Positions 26,128 through 35,104 of a stretch of DNA of 64,000 bases are shown here, one piece after another. Position 1 is the stretch's first letter, and each line of letters begins with the position of its first letter. The DNA comes from Cellulophaga sp. L1A9 (GTDB taxonomy: Bacteria > Bacteroidota > Bacteroidia > Flavobacteriales > Flavobacteriaceae): positions 1,364,001 to 1,428,000 of the forward strand of contig NZ_CP047027.1 in the NCBI RefSeq assembly GCF_009797025.1, in the 5' to 3' direction. Both the position numbers and the translations under genes were made by a program. The notes beneath the pieces are model-generated. The model was not told the origin of the DNA. It saw only the letters and a program-made list of their open reading frames with translations, and made no database searches.

Positions 26128-26155
26128 ATAGCCCACTGAGATAAATTCAGCACAC

Positions 26156-28234
26156 ATGAAAAAAGTATATATTACATTAGTTTTTGCATTATTTGCCTTT
26201 GCATCCAATGCACAAATAGACAGGAGCGTTATGCCAAAGGCAGGACCAGCTCCCGAAATTAATTTAAAAGAACCACAACATTTTGAGCTTAAAAACGGGC
26301 TTAAAGTATTGGTGGTTGAAAATCATAAACTACCAAGAGTTTCTATTCAATTAAGAATAGACAACCCGCCAATTACAGAAGGTGACAAAGCCGGAGTGAG
26401 CTCATTTGTTTCTAGCTTATTAGGCAATGGCTCCCAAACCATAAATAAAGATGATTTCAATGAAGAGGTAGATTTCCTTGGAGCTAGCATCAATTTTGGG
26501 TCACAAAGTGCTTTTGCTAGTTCTTTATCTAAGTATTTTCCTAGAATTATTGAATTGATGGCCGATGCTGCTATCCACCCTAATTTCACTCAAGAGGAGT
26601 TTGATAAAGAAAAAGAAAAGATTCTAACAGGCATAAAAGCTGAAGAGAATGATGTGGCTGCAATAGCAAGCAAAGCACAATCTGCTTTAGCTTATGGTAA
26701 AAACCATCCTTACGGCGAGTTTAGTACTCCAGAAACCATTAACAACATAACATTGAAAGACGTAGAAAAATTCTACACGAACTATTTTGTTCCCGCAAAT
26801 GCATACCTTATTGTAATTGGCGATGTTAAACTAAAAGATGTAGAGAAATTGGTAAAGAAAAACTTTACAGCCTGGACCAAAGCAACTCCACCTTCATTTC
26901 AGTTTTCAAAACCTTCTGACGCACAATACACACAAATAAATTTTGTAGATGTACCAAATGCAGTTCAGTCTGAAATTGCTGTAGAAAGTTTAGTAGAATT
27001 AAAAATGAGCGATCCTGATTACTTCCCAGCTTTAATTACAAACCAAATACTTGGTGGTGGCGGTGAAGGTCGTTTATTCTTAAATTTGAGAGAAGATAAA
27101 GGCTATACCTACGGATCATATTCTAGTTTAGGAAACGATAAATACGCTCCTTCAAGATTTAGAGCAACTGCTCAAGTTAGAAATGCTGTAACCGATAGTT
27201 CTATTGTCGAAATTTTAAAAGAAATTGATAAAATTAAAACTGAACCGGTTAGTGAAAAAGATTTAGCAAATACAAAAGCGAAATACATAGGACGTTTCAT
27301 CATGGCCCTAGAACGCCCAGAAACTATTGCTGGTTACGCCTTAAACATAGAAACAGAAGGATTACCTAAAGATTATTACAAAACCTATTTGGAGCGCATT
27401 AATGCTGTATCTATTTCAGATGTGCAAAATGCTGCGAAAAAATATTTTACTACAGAAAATGCTAGAATCGTAGTTGCCGGTAAAGGGAGTGAAGTTCTTG
27501 AAAATCTTGAAAAAATAAGTTTTAACGGAAAAACAATTCCTGTAAAATATTACGACAAAAAAATAAACGCTACAGACAAACCGGACTACAATGCGGCATT
27601 ACCAGATGGTGTTTCTGCCCAAACCGTCGTAGACAGCTATTTTGAAGCTATTGGCGGAAAAGATAAAGTAAATGCAATTACTTCTTTAGTTTTAATATAC
27701 GAAGGCTCTGCAATGGGCTCTACTATAAAATCTGAAGAGAAAAGAACTGCTGATAAATATGCAATGACCATGTACATGAACGACGCTCCTATGCAAGGCG
27801 TTATCGCTAAAGGAGATGAATTATACATGAAACAAGGCGGCAATAAAATGCCATTACCAGAAAACATGGTTGCAGATATGAAAAATGCCTTAGGAATTTT
27901 CCCAGAGCAAACATTCATGGCTAGCGGAAAAGCTAAGCTTGCAGGCATTGAAGATGTTAACGGCGCCAAAGCGTATAAAATTGACGTTCCTGGAGAAGTT
28001 GTTTCCGCCTCTTATTTCTATGATGTTGAAACTGGCCTAAAAGTTAAAGAAGTTTCTGTAACTAACATGAATGGGCAGACGCAAACACAAGAAGCTGGAT
28101 TATCTGATTACCAAGAAATTGATGGGATTAAATTCCCAGGTATAAAATCAGCCTCATTAGGCGCCCAAAAAATGGAAAGCAAATTAATTTCTGCTACCAT
28201 TAATAAGGGAGTTTCAGATGCAGACTTTGATTAA
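26156..28234 (+). CDS. M16 family non-catalytic subunit with extra C-terminal domain
   Basis: 692 residues, signal peptide ending SNAQ. Two M16 domains fill residues 1 to about 470, but the zinc motif position reads SSFVSSL, so HxxEH is absent and this half should be inactive. Conserved features of the partner subunit remain, such as LGGGGEGRLFLNLREDKGYT. Residues about 480-692 add a separate domain (VVDSYFEAIGGKDKVNAI) of the type found in outer-membrane lipoprotein-carrier-like proteins. The protein probably forms a substrate chamber with the catalytic subunit encoded just upstream. Confidence 0.9.
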   Translation: MKKVYITLVFALFAFASNAQIDRSVMPKAGPAPEINLKEPQHFELKNGLKVLVVENHKLPRVSIQLRIDNPPITEGDKAGVSSFVSSLLGNGSQTINKDDFNEEVDFLGASINFGSQSAFASSLSKYFPRIIELMADAAIHPNFTQEEFDKEKEKILTGIKAEENDVAAIASKAQSALAYGKNHPYGEFSTPETINNITLKDVEKFYTNYFVPANAYLIVIGDVKLKDVEKLVKKNFTAWTKATPPSFQFSKPSDAQYTQINFVDVPNAVQSEIAVESLVELKMSDPDYFPALITNQILGGGGEGRLFLNLREDKGYTYGSYSSLGNDKYAPSRFRATAQVRNAVTDSSIVEILKEIDKIKTEPVSEKDLANTKAKYIGRFIMALERPETIAGYALNIETEGLPKDYYKTYLERINAVSISDVQNAAKKYFTTENARIVVAGKGSEVLENLEKISFNGKTIPVKYYDKKINATDKPDYNAALPDGVSAQTVVDSYFEAIGGKDKVNAITSLVLIYEGSAMGSTIKSEEKRTADKYAMTMYMNDAPMQGVIAKGDELYMKQGGNKMPLPENMVADMKNALGIFPEQTFMASGKAKLAGIEDVNGAKAYKIDVPGEVVSASYFYDVETGLKVKEVSVTNMNGQTQTQEAGLSDYQEIDGIKFPGIKSASLGAQKMESKLISATINKGVSDADFD

Positions 28235-28257
28235 GCAATAAACTCAAACGAATACCC

Positions 28258-28300
28258 AACCCTTTCAATGCTAATTATTTAGTTTTGAAGGGGTTTTTTT
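28258..28300 (+). terminator. Terminator of the M16 operon
   Basis: AACCCTTTCAA pairs with TTGAAGGGGTT around a 17-base loop, followed by TTTTTTT. Confidence 0.75.
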
Positions 28301-28360
28301 ATTAACTAAACAAAAAAAATTCTCAGAAGCTTTTATAATTTTTAAAAAAGAAAGAAATAG

Positions 28361-28368
28361 TATCTTTG
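28361..28368 (+). promoter_or_regulatory. -7 box for the small lipoprotein gene
   Basis: TATCTTTG matches TAnnTTTG and lies 17 bases before the ATG at 28385. No convincing -33 element. Confidence 0.5.
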
Positions 28369-28384
28369 TTGAACAATAAAAAAT

Positions 28385-28801
28385 ATGAAAAATTTAGTTC
28401 TTATACTCTCAATTCTAGCAATATCATTAACTACATCTTGTAAAGACTCAGATAAAAAAGAGGCCCCTACACAAATGCAAGAAGTAATGGCTGTTCACGA
28501 TGAAGTAATGCCAAAAATGAGCACCATAGGTAGGTTAATCAGTAAAATTGATGAGAAAATGCAAGAAACAGATTCTACTGAGACACTTTTAAACGCTCAA
28601 GTGGAATTAAAAACCGCCAACAAAGCAATGATGGAATGGATGAAAGGCTTTGGGAATCGCTTTGAATCAGATGAAATTATGAAAGGAAAAGCATTAAGCA
28701 AAGAGAAACAACAATTTCTAGATGAAGAAGAAATAAAAGTTAAAGCATTACGTGATCAAATGAATTCTAGCATAAAAAATGCAGAAGCACTTTTAAAATA
28801 A
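28385..28801 (+). CDS. Small helical lipoprotein
   Basis: 138 residues. The N-terminus MKNLVLILSILAISLTTSCK is a lipoprotein signal with the lipid cysteine at residue 19. The mature part is almost wholly helical and charged (MQEVMAVHDEVMPKMSTI, LNAQVELKTANKAMMEWMKG). Similar short proteins in Flavobacteriia are often labelled viral A-type inclusion protein, a name with no functional meaning. Convergent with gldD. Function unknown. Confidence 0.75.
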   Translation: MKNLVLILSILAISLTTSCKDSDKKEAPTQMQEVMAVHDEVMPKMSTIGRLISKIDEKMQETDSTETLLNAQVELKTANKAMMEWMKGFGNRFESDEIMKGKALSKEKQQFLDEEEIKVKALRDQMNSSIKNAEALLK

Positions 28802-28813
28802 GACGTTTTTTTG

Positions 28814-29374
28814 TTAGTTTTTCCAACGTAAGGTTTCCATAATAGCACGCATATCGCCTTGCAAATAATCTGCTGCAGGCAGAATAGAGTCATAATTAGG
28901 TTTAGAATAGAAATAAACAGAACCTGTTATAAAGTGCTGCACACTGTCTGTTAAATAAAACTGTGATTGCGAAGCTGCATCACCGATTATCTGAAAGTAA
29001 GTGCCATAAACTTTATTTTCCTCATTAATAAATGTTCTTGGTTCAATATTATCTGCCTTTTTCATATGCTCTAGAGACAATTTTTCCGCATCCGCAATGA
29101 GCTTATTTAGGTTTCCATTCACTTTCTTATGTGTCACAAATATAGAACCCTTCATTGAGGGGTAATCTACAACAATGGCACTTTGATTTTTGATGATAGG
29201 CGTAGCACGATTATTATAATTAAATGAAAAATAATCTGTTTCTAAAAGCGCCTCTTTAGCTATTGGATAATCTAACCTAAGCATTGCCTTTGGCTTAGGC
29301 ATTACATTTTCATCCTTACAGCCTACTACCGCAAACACAATCAATAGTACAAAAACAGCTAATTTATTCTTCAT
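28814..29374 (-). CDS. gldD: Gliding motility lipoprotein GldD
   Basis: 186 residues with a lipoprotein signal (MKNKLAVFVLLIVFAVVGCK, cysteine 19). PKPKAMLRLDYP, DYFSFNYNN, GSIFVTHKKVNGNL and FITGSVYFYSKPNYDSILPA are conserved blocks of GldD. It is required for gliding and type IX secretion-linked motility in Flavobacterium and is attached to the cell envelope. The gene overlaps gldE by 11 bases, in the conserved gldE-gldD order. Confidence 0.93.
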   Translation of the reverse strand: MKNKLAVFVLLIVFAVVGCKDENVMPKPKAMLRLDYPIAKEALLETDYFSFNYNNRATPIIKNQSAIVVDYPSMKGSIFVTHKKVNGNLNKLIADAEKLSLEHMKKADNIEPRTFINEENKVYGTYFQIIGDAASQSQFYLTDSVQHFITGSVYFYSKPNYDSILPAADYLQGDMRAIMETLRWKN

Positions 29375-30692
29375 TTGGCAATATAACTTTTATTTGTTTG
29401 AGTCTTTTTTTATCTAAACTCTCAATAACAAAGGTATACCCGTCAAAAGCCACAACCTCTCCCTTTTTAGGAAAGCTTCCCGCTATTTCAAGAATAAAAC
29501 CTGCTATGGTCTCAGATTCTCCTTTGCGCTCTTCAAAATTTGTTTCGTCATCAATTCTAATAACGCGGTAAAAATCTTTCAAAGCAGTCTTACCATCAAA
29601 CAAATATTTATTATCATCTATTTTTGAAAAGACAAGATCTTCGTCATCAAACTCATCACTAATATCTCCAACTATTTCCTCAATAATATCTTCTAAAGTA
29701 ACAATTCCCGATGTCCCTCCATATTCATCTACAACTACTGCTAAATGGTTTTTCTTTTCCTGAAACTCAAGCAACAAATCGTCTAGTTTTTTATTTTCAG
29801 GAACAAAATAGGGTTCACGGATTAGACTCATCCAATTAAACGTTTTTCTGTCTATATAAGGCAGCAAATCCTTTACGTACAATACACCCTTTACATTATC
29901 TACATTTTCTGCAAATACCGGAACTCTAGAATAGCCCCTTTTTTTTATTTCCTCAATAACCTCTAAAAATTTCATTTCTACATTTAAAGCAAAAATATCT
30001 ATTCGAGGACGCATTACTTGTTTGGTATCTGTATTTCCAAAGGAAACTATACCCTCCAAAATTTTCTGTTCTTCTTTGGTTGTATCTCCTTCTGAAGTAA
30101 GCTCTAAAGCCTGCGACAATTGATCTACACTAAGACTGGATTTTTGTTTCCCTAATTTTTTATGCAAATAAAGGGTGATGGACCTCATAGGTGAACTCAA
30201 CGGTGTAAAAACAACATCAAGTACTTTTAAAGGGTAAGACATGGTATGGGCAAAACTTTTCTGATTTCTGTTGGCATATACTTTAGGTAAAATTTCTCCA
30301 AACATTAAAATTAAAAAAGTAACCACCACTACTTCCAGAAGAAACCGTACCGATAAAAAACCGAATAACATATAAGTTACCTCCCCAAACATAGCATCGC
30401 CTATGATACTAAACAACAATACAATTGCAATATTGATGGCATTATTTGCAATCAGAATGGTAGCTAAAAGCTTTTTAGGCTTTTCTAACAATTTTACGAC
30501 AACACCTCCTTTTGCACTTTTCTCCTCATCTATTGCATTAATATCTGATGCTGACAATCCAAAGAAAGCCACTTCAGCCCCGGAAATTAACGCAGAACAA
30601 AGCAATAAAACAAAAAGCACTATTATTTTGAGCGCTAAGGCACTATCAAAAGCAACAAAAGCTAAAAATTGCCTAAAGGGGTCTGGATCCAA
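29364..30692 (-). CDS. gldE: Gliding motility-associated CNNM/CorC-like membrane protein GldE
   Basis: 442 residues; the start is a TTG at 30690-30692 giving MDPDPFRQF, consistent with the family N-terminus, and no ATG fits better. An N-terminal DUF21/CNNM domain with about four membrane segments (20-150) precedes a CBS pair (about 205-330, with MRPRIDIF, RVPVFAENVDNVKGVLYVKD, and VVDEYGGTSGIVTLEDIIEE). A C-terminal CorC/HlyC domain follows. GldE is thought to act with GldD. Position between ssb and gldD is the conserved flavobacterial arrangement. Confidence 0.93.
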   Translation of the reverse strand: MDPDPFRQFLAFVAFDSALALKIIVLFVLLLCSALISGAEVAFFGLSASDINAIDEEKSAKGGVVVKLLEKPKKLLATILIANNAINIAIVLLFSIIGDAMFGEVTYMLFGFLSVRFLLEVVVVTFLILMFGEILPKVYANRNQKSFAHTMSYPLKVLDVVFTPLSSPMRSITLYLHKKLGKQKSSLSVDQLSQALELTSEGDTTKEEQKILEGIVSFGNTDTKQVMRPRIDIFALNVEMKFLEVIEEIKKRGYSRVPVFAENVDNVKGVLYVKDLLPYIDRKTFNWMSLIREPYFVPENKKLDDLLLEFQEKKNHLAVVVDEYGGTSGIVTLEDIIEEIVGDISDEFDDEDLVFSKIDDNKYLFDGKTALKDFYRVIRIDDETNFEERKGESETIAGFILEIAGSFPKKGEVVAFDGYTFVIESLDKKRLKQIKVILPNEE

Positions 30693-30714
30693 AGTTTAAT
30701 AATTAAGTTCTAAT

Positions 30715-31185
30715 TTAAAATGGTAAATCGTCTTCTTGTTCTGGGGCATTATTTGTCGGACTCGCTTCTTTTGGAGCATCTACTGGTTTACTTACAGTAT
30801 TCTGAACGTTTGGAGTAGCCTGATTATTTTGTGCGGCACCAGAATTTGATTTCGTTGTCAAAAAGGTGAAGTCTTGAACATGCACTTCTGTTGTATATCT
30901 TGGCTGGCCGTCTTCGCCTTGCCATTGTCTATTTTTTAGCCTTCCTTCTACATAAATCTTATCTCCTTTACTCAAGTATTTTTCACATACTTCAGCAGCC
31001 TTATTTCGGATAACAATATTATGCCAGTCCGTATTTGTTACTTTCTCTCCTGTTTGTCTATTCGTATAAGATTCATTCGTAGCTAAAGGAAAACGCGCAA
31101 TGCAGTTGCCTCCTTCAAAATAGTGAATCTTTACCTCATCACCCAAATGCCCAATTAGCATTACCTTATTTAATGTACCACTCAT
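30715..31185 (-). CDS. ssb: Single-stranded DNA-binding protein
   Basis: 156 residues, ATG start. The OB fold covers residues 1 to about 108 (MSGTLNKVMLIGHLGDEVKI, WHNIVIRNKAAEVCEKYLSK, GDKIYVEGRLKNRQW). A glutamine/asparagine/proline-rich linker follows, and the acidic tip EDDLPF recruits partner proteins. It coats single-stranded DNA in replication and repair. It lies between mutY and gldE in a probable operon. Confidence 0.96.
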   Translation of the reverse strand: MSGTLNKVMLIGHLGDEVKIHYFEGGNCIARFPLATNESYTNRQTGEKVTNTDWHNIVIRNKAAEVCEKYLSKGDKIYVEGRLKNRQWQGEDGQPRYTTEVHVQDFTFLTTKSNSGAAQNNQATPNVQNTVSKPVDAPKEASPTNNAPEQEDDLPF

Positions 31186-31209
31186 AACAAATATATTTGG
31201 TCAAAAGTA

Positions 31210-32247
31210 CTAAAATTTAAACGTTTTAATGAAATCTGCCACCAAAACAGGTACAGGAAATTTATCAATTTCGGTATGTGCAACTCCATTCGGAATTTCA
31301 CCCTCTAAAGTCACAATCCAAAAATGAGTTTTTAAGTGCTGATGTGATAATTTATGTACAATTACATCTTCATTAAACTTATAATATTCAAATTTCTGAT
31401 TTAGAATAGCATATTTTTTTAATTCTTCTTCTATCACCAGTACATCAGGATCTATTTCGGACTCAATTAAAGGAAATTCATATAAGTTTTGCCAAATCCC
31501 TTTTCCAGTTCGTTGCTTTAATATTGATTGTCTCTTTGTATCTACTACTACTAGGTAATTAAAAAATCTATGCTTAACACTTCCCTTTTTTATTTTTACC
31601 GGCAGCACTTGCACCTTATTGTCTCTTAAAGCTACACAGCTATCATTTAACGGACAACTACTACAGTTAGGATTACGAGGAGCACATTGAATAGCCCCAA
31701 ACTCCATAATCCCTTGATTATAGTTTCTTATATTCTTTGTATTCATTACTTCACGAGCAATTTTTTTAAAATACTTTATACCCTCGGTACTATTAATAGG
31801 CGTAGAGATTCCAAAATACCGTGCCAAAACTCGATATACATTACCGTCCACTACAGGTTCTGGTAGGTTAAAACTTATAGATGCGATTGCACTTGCTGTA
31901 TAATCTCCAACCCCTTTAAGTTGTAATAGTTCTTTATAAGTGCTTGGAAATTCTCCCTGAAAGTCATTTACAACCATTTTTGCGGCGGCATGCAGGTTTC
32001 TAGCTCTAGAATAATACCCTAAACCTTGCCAAAGTTTTAAAATTTCTTCTTCATTAGCCACTGCTAAATCTTTTACTGTAGGAAAATTTTCAATAAACTT
32101 CAAATAATAAGGCGTACCTTGAGCAACGCGTGTCTGCTGAAGCATAATTTCAGAAAGCCATATATTGTAAGGGTTCACGGTGTTTCTCCAAGGAAGATCC
32201 CTTTTATTTGCATCGTACCAACGGAGAATTTTAGCTGAAAAAGTCAT
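31210..32247 (-). CDS. mutY: A/G-specific adenine glycosylase MutY
   Basis: 345 residues. WYDANKRDLPWRNTVNPYNI, WLSEIMLQQTRVAQGTPYY, the helix-hairpin-helix LKGVGDYTASAIASI with the catalytic aspartate in PVVDGNVYRVLARYF, and the iron-sulfur loop CAPRNPNCSSCPLNDSC are all present. The C-terminal NUDIX-like 8-oxoG recognition domain follows (about 225-345). It removes adenine mispaired with 8-oxoguanine. It heads the mutY-ssb-gldE-gldD cluster and is divergent from the HU gene. Confidence 0.97.
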   Translation of the reverse strand: MTFSAKILRWYDANKRDLPWRNTVNPYNIWLSEIMLQQTRVAQGTPYYLKFIENFPTVKDLAVANEEEILKLWQGLGYYSRARNLHAAAKMVVNDFQGEFPSTYKELLQLKGVGDYTASAIASISFNLPEPVVDGNVYRVLARYFGISTPINSTEGIKYFKKIAREVMNTKNIRNYNQGIMEFGAIQCAPRNPNCSSCPLNDSCVALRDNKVQVLPVKIKKGSVKHRFFNYLVVVDTKRQSILKQRTGKGIWQNLYEFPLIESEIDPDVLVIEEELKKYAILNQKFEYYKFNEDVIVHKLSHQHLKTHFWIVTLEGEIPNGVAHTEIDKFPVPVLVADFIKTFKF

Positions 32248-32328
32248 TTAAAAAATACTATGGATCAAAAGTAATGGTTTATATCCTTAAAATTAAACTC
32301 TTTAAGATGGAGATTGAATTTTAATTTA

Positions 32329-32336
32329 TATATTTG
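32329..32336 (+). promoter_or_regulatory. -7 box of the HU gene
   Basis: TATATTTG matches TAnnTTTG, 38 bases before the HU ATG. A TTG occurs upstream but at non-standard spacing. Confidence 0.5.
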
Positions 32337-32373
32337 CAACCCGAAAAAAACATAGATAAAACTATTTCAAAAA

Positions 32374-32664
32374 ATGACGAAAGCGGATATTGTAACGAGA
32401 ATCTCAGAAAAACTGGGGATTGAAAAAGGAGATGTACAGGCTACTGTAGAATCTTTTATGGAAGAGGTTAAATATTCATTGGAAAATGGTGACAATGTAT
32501 ATTTAAGAGGTTTTGGTAGTTTTATCATCAAGACAAGAGCTGAAAAAACCGGTAGAAATATTTCAAAAAATACGACTATCAAAATTCCAGCACATAACAT
32601 TCCATCTTTTAAGCCAGCAAAGGTTTTTGTAGAGAGTGTTAAAAGTAACGTAGAAGTAAAGTAA
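32374..32664 (+). CDS. HU/IHF-family DNA-binding protein
   Basis: 96 residues. MTKADIVTRISEKLGIEKGD, VQATVESFMEEVKYSL, VYLRGFGSFIIKTRAEKTGR and NISKNTTIKIPAHNIPSFKP are the HU fold with its DNA-binding beta arms. It bends and compacts DNA. It is followed after 32 bases by the gene for the 29-residue basic protein, probably on the same transcript. Confidence 0.95.
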   Translation: MTKADIVTRISEKLGIEKGDVQATVESFMEEVKYSLENGDNVYLRGFGSFIIKTRAEKTGRNISKNTTIKIPAHNIPSFKPAKVFVESVKSNVEVK

Positions 32665-32696
32665 AAACAAAATATTAATCTTAAAAGTATAGTTTT

Positions 32697-32786
32697 ATGC
32701 CAAGTGGTAAGAAGAGAAAAAGACATAAGGTTGCTACGCACAAACGCAAGAAGCGTAGAAGAGCAAACCGTCACAAGAAAAAGTAG
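32697..32786 (+). CDS. 29-residue basic protein, AURKAIP1/COX24 (bS22-like) type
   Basis: A 30-codon reading frame from ATG to TAG. It begins MPSGKKRKRHKVATHKRKKR and continues RRANRHKKK, about two thirds lysine, arginine and histidine. The pattern resembles the AURKAIP1/COX24 domain of mitochondrial small-subunit protein mS38 and the tiny bacterial protein bS22. It is conserved beside HU in flavobacteria as far as I recall. It likely binds 16S rRNA in the small subunit; that role is inferred. Confidence 0.8.
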   Translation: MPSGKKRKRHKVATHKRKKRRRANRHKKK

Positions 32787-32827
32787 TTTAACAACTACTT
32801 TTTCATTTTAATACGTTCATTGACATC

Positions 32828-32916
32828 GAAATTCTTTAGAGAATTTCATCAGGTTTAATAAACCTGTTACGTATATTGTTTAATCATTTATTTGTTAAGC
32901 ATGCTTTACGCATGCT
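32828..32916 (+). promoter_or_regulatory. Three inverted repeats in the leader of the RNase G gene
   Basis: GAAATTCT-TTAG-AGAATTTC (32828-32847), CAGGTTTA-A-TAAACCTG (32850-32866) and AGCATGC-TTTAC-GCATGCT (32898-32916) follow one another in the gap before RNase G. None has a T-run, so they are not ordinary terminators. They may be stem-loops in the leader, as in autoregulation of RNase E genes, or act on the HU transcript's 3' end. Confidence 0.5.
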
Positions 32917-32941
32917 CACAAGTAAATAAAAATTGATTCAG

Positions 32942-34492
32942 GTGAATAGAGAATTAATCGTAAGATCTAGTTCCGAAACCGTCGATTTTGCCTTATTAAA
33001 GGATGGAAAATTAACTGAATTACAAAAAGTAGAAGACAGTAACAATTTTTCTGTTGGTGATATTTTTATTGCCAAAGTTAGAAAACCCGTTACTGGTTTA
33101 AATGCTGCTTTTGTAAACGTAGGTTATGAGAAGGATGCTTTTTTGCATTACCATGATTTAGGCCCACAGCTATCAACCATGTTGAAGTTTATCAAACAAG
33201 TTAGCTCGGGAAAATTAAAAGACTTTTCATTAAAAGACTTTCCATTTGAAGAAGATATCAATAAAGATGGCGTTATTACTGATGTAATAAAGGCCAACCA
33301 ATCTTTATTAGTGCAAATTGTTAAAGAACCAATATCAACAAAAGGACCAAGAATAAGCTCAGAACTTTCAATTGCTGGGCGTTATTTAGTAATGGTTCCT
33401 TTTTCTGAACGAATTTCCGTTTCTCAAAAAATAGAAAGTAGCGAAGAGAAAGACAGGTTAAAAAGACTCGTCAAGAGTATTAAGCCTAAAGGATTTGGTG
33501 TTATTATAAGGACAGTTGCCGAAGGCAAAAAAGTCGCAGAACTCGACAAAGATCTACAAAACTTACTGGCAAAATGGTCAGTAATGTGTAAAAAATTATA
33601 CAAAGCTCCGCACCCATCTAAAGTTCTAGTAGAACTAAACAGAGCATCTTCTATCTTAAGAGATGTATTTAATGATTCCTTTACAGGAATTCATGTTGAT
33701 GATGAGGTACTTTATGAGCAAGTAAAAGACTATGTGGCAGAAATTGCCCCAGAAAAAGAATCTATTGTTAAATTGTATAGTGACAATACCGTGCCTATTT
33801 TCGAGAAATTTGGAATAGAACGGCAAATTAAAACCTCTTTTGGACGCACCGCCGCAATGAGCAAAGGTGCCTATTTGATTATCGAACATACGGAAGCATT
33901 ACATGTTGTAGATGTTAATAGTGGTAATCGATCAAATAAAGCAAAAAATCAAGAAGAAACTGCCCTTGAAGTAAACTTACTTGCAGCTTCTGAAATTGCC
34001 CGACAATTACGACTTAGAGATATGGGCGGAATTATCGTGGTAGACTTTATTGACATGACCAAAGGAGAAAATAGGAGAAAATTGTTTGATCATCTAAGAG
34101 ATGAAATGAAAGACGATCGTGCAAAACACAAGATTTTGCCTCCTAGTAAATTTGGACTTATACAAATTACAAGACAAAGGGTTAGGCCCGAAATGAATAT
34201 TAAAACAACGGAAGAAGACCCGAATCAAAAAGGTCAAGAAGTAGAAGCTCCCATTGTTTTAATTGATAAAATTAATGCTGACCTTGAAAAATTATTCAAT
34301 GGCCCAGCAAAGGATAATGCTGTTACTTTAAACATTCATCCATTTATCGCAGCCTATATCACCAAAGGTTTTCCATCTATTCGCTCTAAATGGTTTTTAG
34401 AGTACAAAAAATGGGTAAAAATACAACCTAGAGATGCGTATACGTATCTAGAATACCGTTTTAAAAACAAAGACGGTAAAACCATATATTAA
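32942..34492 (+). CDS. rng: Ribonuclease E/G family endoribonuclease
   Basis: 516 residues from the GTG at 32942 (MNRELIVRSSSETVDFALL), which matches the usual family N-terminus; a TTG three codons earlier is the alternative. An S1 RNA-binding domain lies at about 38-125, with FIAKVRKPVTGLNAAFVNVG and KDAFLHYHDL. The DNase I-like catalytic domain holds EALHVVDVNSGNRS and GGIIVVDFIDM, whose aspartates bind Mg. It ends soon after the small domain, so it has RNase G size with no degradosome tail. It processes rRNA and degrades mRNA. Confidence 0.95.
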   Translation: MNRELIVRSSSETVDFALLKDGKLTELQKVEDSNNFSVGDIFIAKVRKPVTGLNAAFVNVGYEKDAFLHYHDLGPQLSTMLKFIKQVSSGKLKDFSLKDFPFEEDINKDGVITDVIKANQSLLVQIVKEPISTKGPRISSELSIAGRYLVMVPFSERISVSQKIESSEEKDRLKRLVKSIKPKGFGVIIRTVAEGKKVAELDKDLQNLLAKWSVMCKKLYKAPHPSKVLVELNRASSILRDVFNDSFTGIHVDDEVLYEQVKDYVAEIAPEKESIVKLYSDNTVPIFEKFGIERQIKTSFGRTAAMSKGAYLIIEHTEALHVVDVNSGNRSNKAKNQEETALEVNLLAASEIARQLRLRDMGGIIVVDFIDMTKGENRRKLFDHLRDEMKDDRAKHKILPPSKFGLIQITRQRVRPEMNIKTTEEDPNQKGQEVEAPIVLIDKINADLEKLFNGPAKDNAVTLNIHPFIAAYITKGFPSIRSKWFLEYKKWVKIQPRDAYTYLEYRFKNKDGKTIY

Positions 34493-34525
34493 AAAAAGCG
34501 ACCTTAACAAAGGGTCGCTTTTTTT
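34491..34525 (+). terminator. Terminator of the RNase G gene
   Basis: AAAAAAAGCGACC pairs with GGTCGCTTTTTTT around a 9-base loop; it overlaps the last base of the stop codon. Confidence 0.85.
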
Positions 34526-34575
34526 GTTTATACCAAGTACGTTTTAGTATATTTAGTACCTTAAAAAAATGCAAT

Positions 34576-35052
34576 TTGAATAATTACCAACCTTCATACA
34601 CCATTGATGAAGCTAGAAAAAAACTAGAAAGCTATTGCGCATATCAGGACCGTTGTCATAAAGAAGTAAATCAAAAACTTAGAGACATGGGGATGATACC
34701 TAGCGCCATAGACCAAATTATCAATACGTTGATTCAAGACAATTTTTTGAATGAAGAGCGCTTTTCTAAAAGTTTTGCACGGGGTAAATTCAGGATTAAA
34801 AAATGGGGAAAAAGGCGCATTGTAAGCGAACTAAAACAACGCAATATCTCTAAATACAACATTACCTCTGCTCTTAAAGAGATTGATGAAGATGACTACC
34901 TAGAGACACTGGAACTATTAGCACAAAAGAGATTGGATGCCATTTCTGAAAAGAATATTCAAAAAAGAAGAAAAAAATTAGCCGATTATCTTTTATATCG
35001 TGGCTGGGAAAGCCATTTGGTTTACGAAAAGATTACCGAATTAATCAAATAA
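34576..35052 (+). CDS. recX: Regulatory protein RecX family
   Basis: 158 residues. The start is the TTG at 34576, since the nearby ATG at 34569 runs into a stop. The triple three-helix repeats of RecX are visible: ARKKLESYCAYQDRCHKEVN, then LIQDNFLNEERFSKSFARGK, FRIKKWGKRRIVSELKQRNI and LADYLLYRGWESHLVYEKIT. RecX modulates RecA filaments. Single gene between two terminators. Confidence 0.9.
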   Translation: MNNYQPSYTIDEARKKLESYCAYQDRCHKEVNQKLRDMGMIPSAIDQIINTLIQDNFLNEERFSKSFARGKFRIKKWGKRRIVSELKQRNISKYNITSALKEIDEDDYLETLELLAQKRLDAISEKNIQKRRKKLADYLLYRGWESHLVYEKITELIK

Positions 35053-35090
35053 AAAAGGGCGATTGTATACACAATCGCCCTTTTTTTTAT
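35051..35090. terminator. Bidirectional terminator between recX and the small barrel gene
   Basis: AAAAAAGGGCGATTGT pairs with ACAATCGCCCTTTTTT, giving A and T runs for both convergent genes. Confidence 0.88.
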
Positions 35091-35104
35091 TTAAAAATAT
35101 ATTC

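Noticed and set aside
26347..26589. Minus-strand reading frame inside the M16 genes
   Set aside because: It is a shadow of the plus-strand coding sequence without family resemblance or start signals; the same holds for the other short opposite-strand frames in large genes.
26156..28234. Active second M16 protease
   Set aside because: The HxxEH position reads SSFVSSL, so the zinc site is absent.
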